Positions 45,001 through 53,269 of a stretch of 64,000 nucleotides of DNA are shown piece by piece. The translations under genes and the position numbers were made by a program. The stretch is from Verrucomicrobiota bacterium (GTDB lineage: Bacteria > Verrucomicrobiota > Verrucomicrobiae > Limisphaerales > UBA11358), in contig JACZKP010000026.1 of NCBI GenBank assembly GCA_014860005.1, positions 57,633 through 121,632 on the forward strand, written 5' to 3'. A model generated the notes under the pieces. That model saw only the letters and a program-made list of their open reading frames with translations. It did no database searches and was not told where the DNA came from. Each line of letters starts with the position of its first letter. Within the stretch, counting starts at the first letter, position 1.

Positions 45001-47418
45001 GAGCATTATCGAGGCGGGCCCGATGTGCGTAACCCCATTCAGCAGGTTGCTCTGCGCCACGGGCAGGCTGTTGGCCAGATTCGGCAGGCCCCAGCCTTGA
45101 AAATTTATGCTGCTGCGCACCGCGAAGTCGTACAGCGTACCCACAGACCGCGCTCCGTTGATCAGGAGCGCCTTGTAAAACGCCGGACTGTTGGTCACTC
45201 CCAACCGTTGTTCAAAAAACTCCTGCATCAACGCCAGCGTGCCCGCCACGTCCGCCGCCGCCAGGCTCGTGCCCGATTCATAGCGATAATACGGCCCGAG
45301 CGTGTCGTTCAAGTCGCGCAACACTTCCAGTTGGTTGCCCAGATCGTTGGTCGTGACGATGTCGGTGAGGATGTTGAAGTTGAGGTTCTGGGTCGTGACA
45401 TTTCCCACGCTGTAAAACCATGTGTTCCCCACGTCATTCGGCCCCAAGGCCGGTCCGTGATCCGGCGGCATCGCCACGGAGTTGGTCACCACGAAATCAA
45501 AGTCGTTGGTCGTGGGAATGTCCCCCAGCTTGACGAAGATGGGCAAATCCGGCAACGGGTTGGGAGAATTCGCGTTGGGCAGCAGATTGATATACACCGC
45601 CACGGCGTTTTGCGGCACAAAGATGCTGTAATTGTTCAGTTGGTTCGTGAGCACCAACTGATCAAAAAACGTGTTCAGGTTATGGTTCGTCGGGTTGTAA
45701 TACGCGGCTTCATCCCACTCGGTCGAACGGGTCGAAACCACAAATGTGCCGGGCGCCACCAGGTCCGGCTTGAACCGCCCGAACTCGCCCTCCGTCCCGA
45801 TGCCCGCATTGCCGCGGCTCGAAAACGCCGCCACCTGGTTGTCCGAACTGGTCATGCCCCGCCAGGGCGTATTGGTAATGGAGGAGCGCACCACTTCGTT
45901 GGTGATGTCCCGCGGCTGCTCGATGGCGCCCACCGTGATGACGTTCTTGGCCGTGCCCGGCGAGCGCACCGTCTCCGGTTCGCCGCTCAAGCCGATGTCA
46001 TTGCCGCGCCCGGCGTTGCCCGCCGGAAAGACAAACAGCACCGGTTGCGAACCGGTGTCCGCCGGCAGCGCGTCGCGCACCGCCGCATCGTAACTGGCCG
46101 CCCGGATTCCATAAGTGTTGTCGTTCCCGAAATTCCAACTGTTGTTCGAGATCAGCGCATTGGTCCGCGCCGCCGTCTCTTGCAAATACGCGTCCGACAC
46201 CAGCGGGCCGGTGGACAGCCCCGCCGACATGGAAAAAATCCGCGCGGCCGGCGCCTTGCCGCGGAAATCCGCGTTGGTCACCGAGCCGCTGGCCTCGGCG
46301 CCGACATTTACCGGATTGGTGCTCGATAATCCGCTCCCCGCGATGATTCCCGCCACGTGCGTCCCGTGGCCATTCAAATCTTGCAGGCTGCCCGGCGAAT
46401 CCCCAAAGACCCGCCCTGCCAAATCCGGATGCGCGTCGTCCACACCCGTGTCATTCACGTTCACCAGTACGTTGTTGCCCGTCAGATCCAGATGATTCGT
46501 CGCCACCAGCGTATCCTCTGAAACGCCCAGTCGCACCCGGCTTAAATCATTCGCGCGCACGCGCGCCTGCGCCAGTTCCATCACTTCCACGCCGGACCAC
46601 CGCGCCAGTTCATGCCAGCCGGTCGTCGCCGGTCGGATCGTGAAGACCGCGCCAAACGGCGAACGTTCTTCGCCCAAAACCTCCAGCCCCTTCTGGGCGA
46701 ACGACGCCAGCGTTTCCGTCCGCGCATCCGCAAACACGAGCACATCCAACGCACTGCCCGCCGGCAGTTCCGTCTGCTCGACCGCCAGTTTGAGCAAGTC
46801 ACCCTTCAACTTGTAATACGGCTCATACGCCAGCACCGCCGCCGTTCGCGGATCGGCCCGCAAACCATCCGCCCCGGCAGTTGACACGCGGACGAGGTAG
46901 GCGTGATTCGGAATGTAGGAAACAATGGTCGCCCCCGCTGCTCGCAACGCCGCGCGGAATGCGTCATCCACGGGTCCGTGTGCCTGCACCAGATAGCTGC
47001 CGGGATCCTCCGTTGACCGCAGATGCTCCGGGATCACCAAGTTCAGCGGCTGCCGTGTATCAATCAAGGCATTCTCCAGCAGAATCGCGCGGTCTTCATG
47101 CACCAACTCGCCAACTGACCGGGCGGTGTTATCCAGCCGATAAGCGAAGGGATCACGCTTGGAAGTTGTGCCAGTCACCGCCGCGGGTTCGGGCAAACGC
47201 TCAGTCAACATGAACCTCGGGGACGTGGACGCGGGCAGCACGGTGGCCACCGCGCGCCGCGACGGGAATGTTGCCGCGTTCGTCGCAACGGCGGGAGCAA
47301 TTTCCGGCATCGCCGGCTGGGGTCTGGCTTGACGCCGTTCCGCCCACTGCCAAGTGTACCACGCGCCTGCCAGAAGCAGCAGGCTCAACACAAACCACGC
47401 TAAAGGTCGTTGACGCAT
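39073..47418 (-). CDS. Giant secreted subtilisin-like (S8) protease with P-domains and LamG modules
   Basis: A 2781-residue protein. An N-terminal hydrophobic segment (LAWFVLSLLLLAGAWYTW) is followed by a propeptide-like region, then the S8 catalytic triad: Asp in NVNDTGVDDAHPDL (about 321), His in NGHGTHVAGIIAG (about 351) and Ser in ESGTSLAAADVAG (about 715). A long insert, probably PA-like, lies between His and Ser. A P/homB-type domain follows (LRSFVGEEGLGVWVLAMVD). A second P-domain starts at FTLVSPQGTRVLLMES and is interrupted by two homologous LamG-containing modules (each with GIVSWWPGE) before it resumes at LRNENAFGEWRLEMLD. Several pre-peptidase-like repeats (RYYLGVSNGG type) and a C-terminal beta domain finish it. 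It lies 66 bp downstream of gspK on the same strand, a candidate secretion substrate. Confidence 0.9.
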   Translation of the reverse strand: MRQRPLAWFVLSLLLLAGAWYTWQWAERRQARPQPAMPEIAPAVATNAATFPSRRAVATVLPASTSPRFMLTERLPEPAAVTGTTSKRDPFAYRLDNTARSVGELVHEDRAILLENALIDTRQPLNLVIPEHLRSTEDPGSYLVQAHGPVDDAFRAALRAAGATIVSYIPNHAYLVRVSTAGADGLRADPRTAAVLAYEPYYKLKGDLLKLAVEQTELPAGSALDVLVFADARTETLASFAQKGLEVLGEERSPFGAVFTIRPATTGWHELARWSGVEVMELAQARVRANDLSRVRLGVSEDTLVATNHLDLTGNNVLVNVNDTGVDDAHPDLAGRVFGDSPGSLQDLNGHGTHVAGIIAGSGLSSTNPVNVGAEASGSVTNADFRGKAPAARIFSMSAGLSTGPLVSDAYLQETAARTNALISNNSWNFGNDNTYGIRAASYDAAVRDALPADTGSQPVLFVFPAGNAGRGNDIGLSGEPETVRSPGTAKNVITVGAIEQPRDITNEVVRSSITNTPWRGMTSSDNQVAAFSSRGNAGIGTEGEFGRFKPDLVAPGTFVVSTRSTEWDEAAYYNPTNHNLNTFFDQLVLTNQLNNYSIFVPQNAVAVYINLLPNANSPNPLPDLPIFVKLGDIPTTNDFDFVVTNSVAMPPDHGPALGPNDVGNTWFYSVGNVTTQNLNFNILTDIVTTNDLGNQLEVLRDLNDTLGPYYRYESGTSLAAADVAGTLALMQEFFEQRLGVTNSPAFYKALLINGARSVGTLYDFAVRSSINFQGWGLPNLANSLPVAQSNLLNGVTHIGPASIMLFDQSPTNALGTGHSRSWRFSVTEEGRNLPLRVTLVWTDPPGNPAAGVKLVNNLDLVVTNLDTGDVYLGNDIAPGSNFTFPWNTNTAANLDAVNNVENVYLIPQLGSNYAITVLGRNVNVNAVTAHPDDVAQDFALVISAGNGEVPDALQLVETQPIVRAAQPTVTAVGNTFTNSPNISGSLLLGQRVGANTPLLGTTNGMTNQWHFYVLTNTMDFTNAAFVTFLPPDLALPRLGVREDNLRNATRLEADIDLYVSLDPRLLDLAPDAIANADKSRGRNGTELIVYSNAQPDAVYYVGVKAEDQMAAEYAFLGVFSLNPFSTRDEDGNLIVPGLPLPSTVPDGSPADPGTALIIGLAIEPVPVRRVVVTNSFYHENPGDLLGTLSHGQQFAVLNNHRSGFPGQYTATYEDNGELDYFDNGFFSVRTTDGPGSLRSFVGEEGLGVWVLAMVDNSLTQTGSVDVLTLRLEPQNVDSNAVIRVVPPNSFTYDFIDVPIAATNLTVCVFNTSPNPQPVELYLRRGEFPTRVSYDYTLTVQPPGDCLTVDKADLPPLTAGRYYIGVFNPSGVDQTIRIVATLGLDLAAIVPITYGSVGNEPILDDAVTYSSVFVNDRARIAQLEVGLRVDHPRISDLMFTLVSPQGTRVLLMESRGGTNSISAGSSVLTTNITTLENGFETVPAGLYPVGSVLEDWAVTSNAVRVLQNAAVAHTGDRAVELRDGQLERNYATLPGAFYEFSYAYRQTPTMGGIVSWWPGESNANDVADGNNGTLVGDTTYGPGVVGQAFVLDGDEDGVNIGNPTNLQLSNFTIEAWIKRGSASVISFDQDFVPGGYILAYGDRGYGFGLIDSGYLFLSRVRDSFVFSSNRITDTNWHHVAVTKNGGAVTFYVDGVPAAPTTYNPGFAFINPLGIGARGDNLANSLYGAIDELAVFNRALTATEVLSIASAGSAGKCGMPTPPDVCASHAGLLVAGGASQPILALSTNWATNVISFQATQTNTLFAFQSVGKSGLLLDSFSLTETLVITQSYYLTFTEDTNRTSTPIKFAVPPYSASAVPTNFLLSGFEPAAAGDYVGPTVGVPDGWSVLTSNRVSVLDDPLLVHTGTKSLALLNGQIQRALPTTQGRSYELDFAYRQPPNLEGIVSWWPGEANATDIVDGNHGALVGSAAYGPGMVGTAFVLNGQRGSGVPVGLATNLQSPDFTIEAWIKRASPTVASLDQVEFGVGGVIFAWGYGGPGFGIFNNGDLFLTEVGLTFTFGATGITDTNWNHVAITKTGGTVVFYLNGVPFLAPPFDPPFVFSSQAAIGARPDNGFSNPLYGSIDEPAYYDRVLSAAEIQDIYAAGAAGKCGMVRPPTLCALTGAEVVIPGILTNNFSGNATNWFTNSLAFVAPQNGTPVFLTPLPGGQSGVLLDTFVLTELEGSVYYLPEETLNALRNENAFGEWRLEMLDTRSGASNMTSLVSWQLQFVYQTDIPLPGVLEHGVPRTNSVPPGQIAYYVVDVPVWAQFATNTLIFADPPGVDVLFNQNTPPFGTNAGDFLLIGPDSTGGSNTLGLASVPPLLPGQRYYLGVSNGGPATVTYALMVEFDMTPLFNGVPVSSTIAVGALPRYFYYDVSSNATAVSYQLLNLGRNADLVARQGAPPPTLTSFDYSSFNAGTNVEEIIVFTDSTPVALRPGRWYLGVFNTDLVPADYTILAIEYTNVFPTIVTLTNGIPYDGANPGPANALDYYRYRVTTNAVRAQFEINNATGDMTLLARKGLPLPDLATFDYQSTNAFPNDELIVVFDTSTPVPLSSGEWFLAAVNVFGFPVTYSITATEWPATGRPFAITNAFMAGNGFCFTWTSLPGVHYYVQGLTNLNSTNWVTVSPSITAVDYFTTWCEPPTSPFHFFRVVEGLALDTVVTAPVITSITHTNNTIVLEWTGPVSATYEVQWSPVLVPPAWTSFTNSVTSTNGQFRFVDDGTQTGGFGVTRFYRLQQLP

Positions 47419-47484
47419 AAAAGACTCCAGTCAATAAATCACAAAACGCCGGCCGAGTTGATCGCCAGCCTCGCTGCAGTTATT

Positions 47485-50400
47485 TCAATCCGGCGGCAAC
47501 AGATTAAAATTCTCGATCACCACCCGCGGCGGATAGCGGCGCGCCGCGTCGCGATGGTTGGCCTGCGCCGGGTCGGGACTGCCTTCCACGCGCACGACAG
47601 CGCGTGTGGCCATTTCCGCCGTGACCTGGTAATTGGTGCAAACTCCGGCGTACGGCCCGGAACTGACAATCGCACGGGCCACCGGCCGCAGCGTCTGGCC
47701 GTAGGAATACACCACGAACCGGGGATCACCCACGCGCAACAAGCCCATCACCTGTTGTGGCAGCCACTCGTAAACCGCGTCGTTCAAGCCCTTCTGCATC
47801 TGCGTGGCCGTGGCCTGATTAAGGAACGGCGAGCGTTCGGTCAGGGCCGGCGCGGCGAGCACTTCGCCCAGGTGCCGAAACGTGCCGCCCGGGAAATTGG
47901 TCCGCATGGCATTGATCCCGTAGGGACCATCCACCAACTGCCAGAGCGGGGAATTGGTGCCGTCAGTGCCGGCCGGATCAATGATCCAGGGATTGAACCG
48001 CGCCAGGGGCACGAGCCGGTTGAGTTCCGCATCAGTCGAGGCGTTGGTGAGGGCCACGACCCCGCTGAAGACGGCGGACCACGAGGCGAGGCCGGATTGG
48101 TTGACGGATTGCTGACCGCGCGTGGCGTTGTCGTTGAACGCGGTGGTGAATACATCGAACAGTCGCCAGTCATTGGTCGGCTGGGTGAAGAGGGCATCCA
48201 CGGAATTCGGATTGCCGCTCCAGTTTTGCCACACGTTGGTATCCACCGCCGAAGCTTTCATATAGACCGTCTGCCAGGGCGTGCCGCGGTGGACGCGGCC
48301 CAGCCAGCCAACGTTCGGGAATTTATTCGTGGGAAACTGCCAGTCATCCGAAGCGCGCACCAAGGGGTCCTTGAGGGCCAGGTTGAATTGATTCGGGTCG
48401 GTGGCCTGGTGCGGATTTCCACCCCAGGGACGGTAACGGTCGTTAAGCCGGCCAATGTTCTTGTTGGCCTGGAGCGGCGCCTTGAGTGATTCGGGCTGAA
48501 TGCCGTCGCCCAATTCCAGATGACGCAAATCCCCGGCGGTGTAATGCACGAGCGGATCGTTGGCCTGCCAGGTCAGGTATTGCGAAATCCGTTTGGTGGG
48601 CGTGAAGGGAACCTGGGTCTTGGTGCCAAGATTGTTATTCACAATCGGCGTTGGCCATTGCCGGAGCGGCGACAAGCCCATGAAGACGCGAAACTTGTCA
48701 ATTTCGTAATCCTTGGTCGTGCCCGACGGCTGCCCCAGGCCATAGCCCGTCCAGTCCGCCGTGTTGCCGCCCTGATTGCCCAGCGAGACGTCAATCTGAT
48801 TGATGAATCCCTGCGGGACATTCCCCCTCGGCCGGTTCGTGGTCCACAATCCCGCGAAGCCAAGCGCATCGTCCGGGTCACGGATTTCCTCGCTCAAATT
48901 GCGCAGCGCCTGCAGTTGATCCAGATGCACATAATCAATCAGCCGGCGCGTCTCGCGATCCACCATGATGAACTGCAGCCGGTTGGTGATGGCCAGCCCC
49001 CATCGCGGAATGGGAAACGTCTGGGTGGTGTCCCAAGCCAGGTTCCAATTCGTCGTGAACCACGGCGAGGAGGGCAAAACGGCCGATTCCGCCAGGAACG
49101 GGAAATTGGTCTGCAATGGAATGACGAACGAGGGCGCTTCGTTCAGCGTCTGGTAAGCTGACCAGACCGCGTTGGAGACGTTCGGCACGGGCAGGTGCCG
49201 GCCCATGATTGGATTCAACGAAATTCTCATGCCCGAATCATTGGTCAAGGTCATGGACAGGAAGTTGGTCACATAAATATCCACGGGCCGGGTGTAGTTG
49301 GTGCGATAGGAATTCCACGCCTCGACCCCAATGATGTTGGAGACGCCAATCATGTACATCAGATTGGTGCGATAGCTGGAGCGCGGCGCCGCGGGGCTGG
49401 AGCGCAGAATTTCCAGTTTGCGCGTAACCTGGAAAACACTCTGCATCGCGAACTCGTTGAAGTTGGGCAGCCCCTTCTTCGCGCCAATCACCAGCGGCAC
49501 GCCGAAGATGAGATCGTCGGGCTGGACGGCGTTGGCCACGTTGGTGTCCACCAGGCTGCGCAGCGTGCCGGACAGGAAACTCAGGTCGGTGACTTCGACG
49601 AAATTCGTGATGTAGATTTCGCCGTTGCGGTTCTGGAAGATGGGCCGGAACACGGTGGGCAGGTTGGTGGCCGTGCCATAAACCCGGTTGGTCATGCTGT
49701 CGTAAATGTTCACCGCCAGTTGCAGCAGCCGGTGAACGCTGGGTTGATAAACGAAACCGTTGTTGGTGCGGGAAAACACCGGAATGTCGCGCACTCCGAA
49801 ACTGTAGCCGGCGGCGCGCAGCAGATTGTCCACGGCATTGGTGAAGAACACTTCCGAAACGGGCCGGCCCAACGCCGCCGCCACCTGGGGAGCAGTGGTG
49901 GTCCAGGGAATAAAATTGGTCGCCGCAATGCCGCCGACGTTGATGTAGTTGAGGTGAATCTTGGGACCGGTATCCGGGGCGGAATCCGTGCCGAGCTGTT
50001 CGAGCAGCCGGTAATAGGTGTAGCGGTCGTAGGACGAGGTGTTCGTGCCGGCGATTTGAATGCGGTCGGTGAACGTCAATTCATTCGCGGAGGCTTGATA
50101 GGCGGCCTTGCTGCGATCAAACAAATCCTGGGTGGTGAAGAAATGATCCAGGTTGTCCGCGCCGGGCCAGCCCTGCCCTGACACCCTGGGCACGTCGCGG
50201 TCCTCCGTCACATTCCAGCCCCAGTAGTTCGTCACCAGCGGGCCGCCGGAGTAACCGTCCACAAAATCGCGACTGAAGGCATTCACCCCCGGCACGCCAA
50301 ACAGGGCGCTGACCGGCAGCAGCGTGTTGCGATAATTGCCACCGTACCGATAGCGAACCATCCGTAACGCATCGTAAAACGCGGCGCCCTGACTCTCAAA

Positions 50401-51585
50401 ATTCGGCGCGGTGAGGTAAGTGTAGGGCGTGGCATAGCGGATATCGGAATGCCAGAGGTTGGTATTCAGGTCCACGAGGAAAGCCGCCAGGTTGTTCTCC
50501 CACGAACCGACTCCCTGATTGCGGAAGAAACCTTCCCGCGCTGGAGAAGAGGGTTGCTTGGCCTGATTGTGAATGTAATTCACATCCAGCGTCCGGCCGG
50601 CGGGGACAACAATGTACGCGTAGCGCGCAATGAACCGGTTGCTGGAGGAGTGCGGCAGTTCCGGCCGCTCCAGAATGCCGATCCATTCGGGGTCGCCCGT
50701 GAAAAAGTTGCTCAAGGTATTGCCTGCCTGTGGCGAGGCAATCCAGTTGCCAGCCAGGTCGTAAAATTCGCCGTTCGGGTTGATGACGGGCAGCAAGCCG
50801 TTGGTGTCGTAGCGGCGGTTGCGGTTCAGGTCGAGGTAGAACCGGAATTCGTTGGAGTTGGCGAAGTATCGGTTGGTCACCACCACCGGAGCGCGCGGGT
50901 TGTAGAGCAGATTGGTGAGGTTCTGCAACGCATCGTTGCCGGTGACCGGCGCGCCGTTCGCATAGCTGTAGCTGACATTGTCGAAACTGGACACCCCGGA
51001 CTGGAAACCGAACGGGTTGATGTAGTTGGTCGAAACCATCATCCCGAACGCGTACGCGTTGGAACTGGCGGACAAGCCGGCAATAAACTCCGCCGTCACG
51101 CGATTGAGCGCGGCGTCGGTGGCGAGCTTGGCGGTGGTCTGGGCCGTCATTACGGTGACCGCGCCCTTCTCCCGCCGGCTCAACGCCAGGAACGTGACCG
51201 CCAGGAAGGTGATCACGGAGAGCAGAATCAAGGTGATGATGAGGGCCATGCCGCGCTGGGACGGGAACCCTGAACCGCGACCGTGGGACCGCGAAGCTTC
51301 ACGGCGGCGCCCGGCGAACAACCCGGCGGCGCTGGTGCTGGGCGGTTGGCAGTTGATGGTTTTCCGTAATGCCTCAGTCTTGCTCAGCGAAAACGCTTGT
51401 AGCGCAGGTTTCCAACCTGCTGTATCGCGGATTTCCAATCCGCCGGCCTTGGAAAGCGCCGACGTCTCCGAGCGTTCGGCCGGTCTGCCGAATGGAATTC
51501 GGCGATACAGCAGATTGGAAATCTGCGCTACCGCCGGGCAAAACTGAGGCATTATGGTTTTCCAACTATGATGGTTGACTCTCAT
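47485..51585 (-). CDS. gspK: GspK-like giant minor pseudopilin component
   Basis: The product has 1366 residues from ATG 51585, whose ATGA overlaps the stop of the GspJ-like gene, supporting that start. An alternative start at ATG 51249 would remove the leader. The transmembrane part is SQRG followed by MALIITLILLSVITFLAVTF: GspK-type, with Gly before the cleavage point and no Glu at +5. The leader of 112 residues is unusually long because a palindromic repeat (51367-51554) is read in frame. The C-terminal part is a huge beta-rich domain of more than 1100 residues (GspK is usually about 330) without recognised motifs; Asn and Thr are frequent. It is the last of the G-H-I-J-K set. GspK normally caps the pseudopilus tip, so an enlarged tip may contact substrate or surface. 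Confidence 0.75.
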   Translation of the reverse strand: MRVNHHSWKTIMPQFCPAVAQISNLLYRRIPFGRPAERSETSALSKAGGLEIRDTAGWKPALQAFSLSKTEALRKTINCQPPSTSAAGLFAGRRREASRSHGRGSGFPSQRGMALIITLILLSVITFLAVTFLALSRREKGAVTVMTAQTTAKLATDAALNRVTAEFIAGLSASSNAYAFGMMVSTNYINPFGFQSGVSSFDNVSYSYANGAPVTGNDALQNLTNLLYNPRAPVVVTNRYFANSNEFRFYLDLNRNRRYDTNGLLPVINPNGEFYDLAGNWIASPQAGNTLSNFFTGDPEWIGILERPELPHSSSNRFIARYAYIVVPAGRTLDVNYIHNQAKQPSSPAREGFFRNQGVGSWENNLAAFLVDLNTNLWHSDIRYATPYTYLTAPNFESQGAAFYDALRMVRYRYGGNYRNTLLPVSALFGVPGVNAFSRDFVDGYSGGPLVTNYWGWNVTEDRDVPRVSGQGWPGADNLDHFFTTQDLFDRSKAAYQASANELTFTDRIQIAGTNTSSYDRYTYYRLLEQLGTDSAPDTGPKIHLNYINVGGIAATNFIPWTTTAPQVAAALGRPVSEVFFTNAVDNLLRAAGYSFGVRDIPVFSRTNNGFVYQPSVHRLLQLAVNIYDSMTNRVYGTATNLPTVFRPIFQNRNGEIYITNFVEVTDLSFLSGTLRSLVDTNVANAVQPDDLIFGVPLVIGAKKGLPNFNEFAMQSVFQVTRKLEILRSSPAAPRSSYRTNLMYMIGVSNIIGVEAWNSYRTNYTRPVDIYVTNFLSMTLTNDSGMRISLNPIMGRHLPVPNVSNAVWSAYQTLNEAPSFVIPLQTNFPFLAESAVLPSSPWFTTNWNLAWDTTQTFPIPRWGLAITNRLQFIMVDRETRRLIDYVHLDQLQALRNLSEEIRDPDDALGFAGLWTTNRPRGNVPQGFINQIDVSLGNQGGNTADWTGYGLGQPSGTTKDYEIDKFRVFMGLSPLRQWPTPIVNNNLGTKTQVPFTPTKRISQYLTWQANDPLVHYTAGDLRHLELGDGIQPESLKAPLQANKNIGRLNDRYRPWGGNPHQATDPNQFNLALKDPLVRASDDWQFPTNKFPNVGWLGRVHRGTPWQTVYMKASAVDTNVWQNWSGNPNSVDALFTQPTNDWRLFDVFTTAFNDNATRGQQSVNQSGLASWSAVFSGVVALTNASTDAELNRLVPLARFNPWIIDPAGTDGTNSPLWQLVDGPYGINAMRTNFPGGTFRHLGEVLAAPALTERSPFLNQATATQMQKGLNDAVYEWLPQQVMGLLRVGDPRFVVYSYGQTLRPVARAIVSSGPYAGVCTNYQVTAEMATRAVVRVEGSPDPAQANHRDAARRYPPRVVIENFNLLPPD
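51367..51554. repeat. Long palindromic repeat in the GspK leader
   Basis: TAATGCCTCAG (51367-51377) faces CTGAGGCATTA (51544-51554), and the next blocks (TAGCGCAGGTTTCCAACCTG, then CTGTATCGC) have close reverse complements on the other side. It contains smaller palindromes such as GCAGGTTTCCAACCTGC. A related half copy occurs at about 63799-63893. It is read in frame if gspK starts at 51585. Confidence 0.85.
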
Positions 51586-52481
51586 GGTTGATACGCGGTG
51601 GGGTCAACGTTGCGGATGGGCACGCGCATCCGGAAAAGATGCACGCGGCCGGCCTGTTTCTCCAGGTAGGCCCGGCGCGCGGCGGCGGGGATGGACTTGG
51701 CCCGTTCAAGGGTACGCTGTTCCAGGATGCCCAGTTCAAATTCCACAAACGCCGGCACGGCGTTGGAATAGAAGCGGAGATCCCTGACCTCGCCAAAGTC
51801 ATAAGCGGGCGTGCCATTGGTGATAGTGATATTCAAGTTCAAAGTTCGATCAATCCACACGCCGTTCGTGTCGAAAGCGCGGACCTTGAAATGCACAACT
51901 CCGTCAATGATACGGCTCATGTTCGTGAGTGATGCGTTGAGGTAAGCCCCGTAAAGCGTTGCCGGATCCTGGCCGAACAGATTAGTGCCGTAGAAGCGAT
52001 AGAGCGTGGCCACGCCCTCGTCCGGCGGCGTCACCAGGTAACCGATGCCGGCCCAGGTGCGGTTGTACCGCGTCAGGAAAAACATCTCCTCCAGGAGATT
52101 CGTGCGGGCCTCCGCGGGCGTGGTGCTGCCGGGTAGCGGCTGACTCAGGGGCGAGTAACTCGCCAGCTTCGGCAGGCCCACGTAAAAATTCACGCCATTG
52201 CTGCTGTAGGCGGGCGTCATTTGCAGGAGTTCACGCGACAACATCTCGGTGGCGGCGCGTCCGGACTCCAGCACGTCCACCTGGGCCATCCCGGTGCGAA
52301 ACGCCTTCTGGGTCTGGTTGAACATCAACAGCAAACCCAGGATGATGATCGAGAGCAGGGCCACGACCACGAGAAGTTCAATCAACGAGAACGCCAGTCG
52401 CCGGCGGCGCAGGACGGGAGACGCGAAGCGACGCGCGGATTGATCCGGAGCAAGACGGCGGCAATGAATGTAAGTGCTCAC
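51582..52481 (-). CDS. gspJ: GspJ/PilW-like prepilin-type protein
   Basis: A 299-residue protein. The start is placed at GTG 52481 because GTGA overlaps the stop of the GspI-like gene; the ORF up to 52526 would overlap that gene by about 50 nt. A basic leader (RRRRLA) precedes FSLIELLVVVALLSIIILGL with Glu at +5. The globular part has ESGRAATEMLSRELLQM, a GspJ/PilW-type helix, and a strand-rich C-terminus. Its stop overlaps the gspK start. As a minor pseudopilin it would join the tip complex of the type II secretion pseudopilus. Confidence 0.8.
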   Translation of the reverse strand: MSTYIHCRRLAPDQSARRFASPVLRRRRLAFSLIELLVVVALLSIIILGLLLMFNQTQKAFRTGMAQVDVLESGRAATEMLSRELLQMTPAYSSNGVNFYVGLPKLASYSPLSQPLPGSTTPAEARTNLLEEMFFLTRYNRTWAGIGYLVTPPDEGVATLYRFYGTNLFGQDPATLYGAYLNASLTNMSRIIDGVVHFKVRAFDTNGVWIDRTLNLNITITNGTPAYDFGEVRDLRFYSNAVPAFVEFELGILEQRTLERAKSIPAAARRAYLEKQAGRVHLFRMRVPIRNVDPTAYQP

Positions 52482-53269
52482 GGCGTGGCGTTGACGGTGG
52501 TGTAGATGGTGGGTTGAAAAAACCACAGCGGGCTGCGAACCGGCTCATTGATATGAACGCCGCCGACCAGCGAGCGGTAAACCTGGCGGCCATTGCCGGT
52601 CTTGCCGCCGGGGAGGAGCGGCCAGCGAAAGAGCAGACGCACTTCATGCATGTTGGCCTGGAGATTCCGGGCGTGCGCCGAATTGGTGTCGTAAGCCGCC
52701 ACGGGCACAACTTCCGAGATCAGCCGGTAGCTGAAACCGAGGTCCTGAATGGTGGGATCGGTTTGCGGGAATTTTTCCGTGGCCGGCCCGCTCAGGGAGC
52801 GGACATGGGCCACCACGTAATTGCTGCGGAAACCCGCGCCCGCGGGTTGATACTTGGGCCGGCTCAACAAGCCCACGATGTTTGAGCCTGAATCGAGCGG
52901 CCAAGCCGGCACCGTGGTACCCGAATAATCATATTCAAATCTGGCCGGCGCACCCACGGCATTGGTGTCGGCGTCGTAAACCTGGCTGTAAGTGGTAATG
53001 GCCGTCACGTGGTTGGTCAACTCATCCAATCCGCGGGCGCCGTTGCGGATGGCGTCCATGAAATAATTCGCATCGTTGTTGATGACGGTTTCCTCGCGGT
53101 TTTCCTTCTGCACTTCCAGCCCCAGTGGCAGGACGCCGATGATGGCCACGAGCGCGAAGCCAATGACCGCCAGGCTGAGGGCAATTTCCACCATCGTGAA
53201 CGCCGCCTCCCCGCCGGCGCGCGGGCGTCGTGGGGCTGGGGCTGGGGCACTGGACATCGCGACTCTCAT
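52478..53269 (-). CDS. gspI: GspI/PilV-like prepilin-type protein
   Basis: A 263-residue protein. Leader GGEAA then FTMVEIALSLAVIGFALVAI: Glu at +5 and a long hydrophobic helix typical of GspI/PilV. A polar leader rich in Ala, Pro and Arg precedes it. The ATG at 53269 overlaps the stop of the GspH-like gene (ATGA). The C-terminal domain is beta-rich with no diagnostic motif; assignment to I rather than V rests on order and length. Confidence 0.78.
   Translation of the reverse strand: MRVAMSSAPAPAPRRPRAGGEAAFTMVEIALSLAVIGFALVAIIGVLPLGLEVQKENREETVINNDANYFMDAIRNGARGLDELTNHVTAITTYSQVYDADTNAVGAPARFEYDYSGTTVPAWPLDSGSNIVGLLSRPKYQPAGAGFRSNYVVAHVRSLSGPATEKFPQTDPTIQDLGFSYRLISEVVPVAAYDTNSAHARNLQANMHEVRLLFRWPLLPGGKTGNGRQVYRSLVGGVHINEPVRSPLWFFQPTIYTTVNATP

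Noticed and set aside
42598..46329. 1243-residue plus-strand ORF opposite the protease
   Set aside because: Composition (H, R, Q, V) and lack of domains mark it as antisense to the S8 protease, whose catalytic triad is clear.
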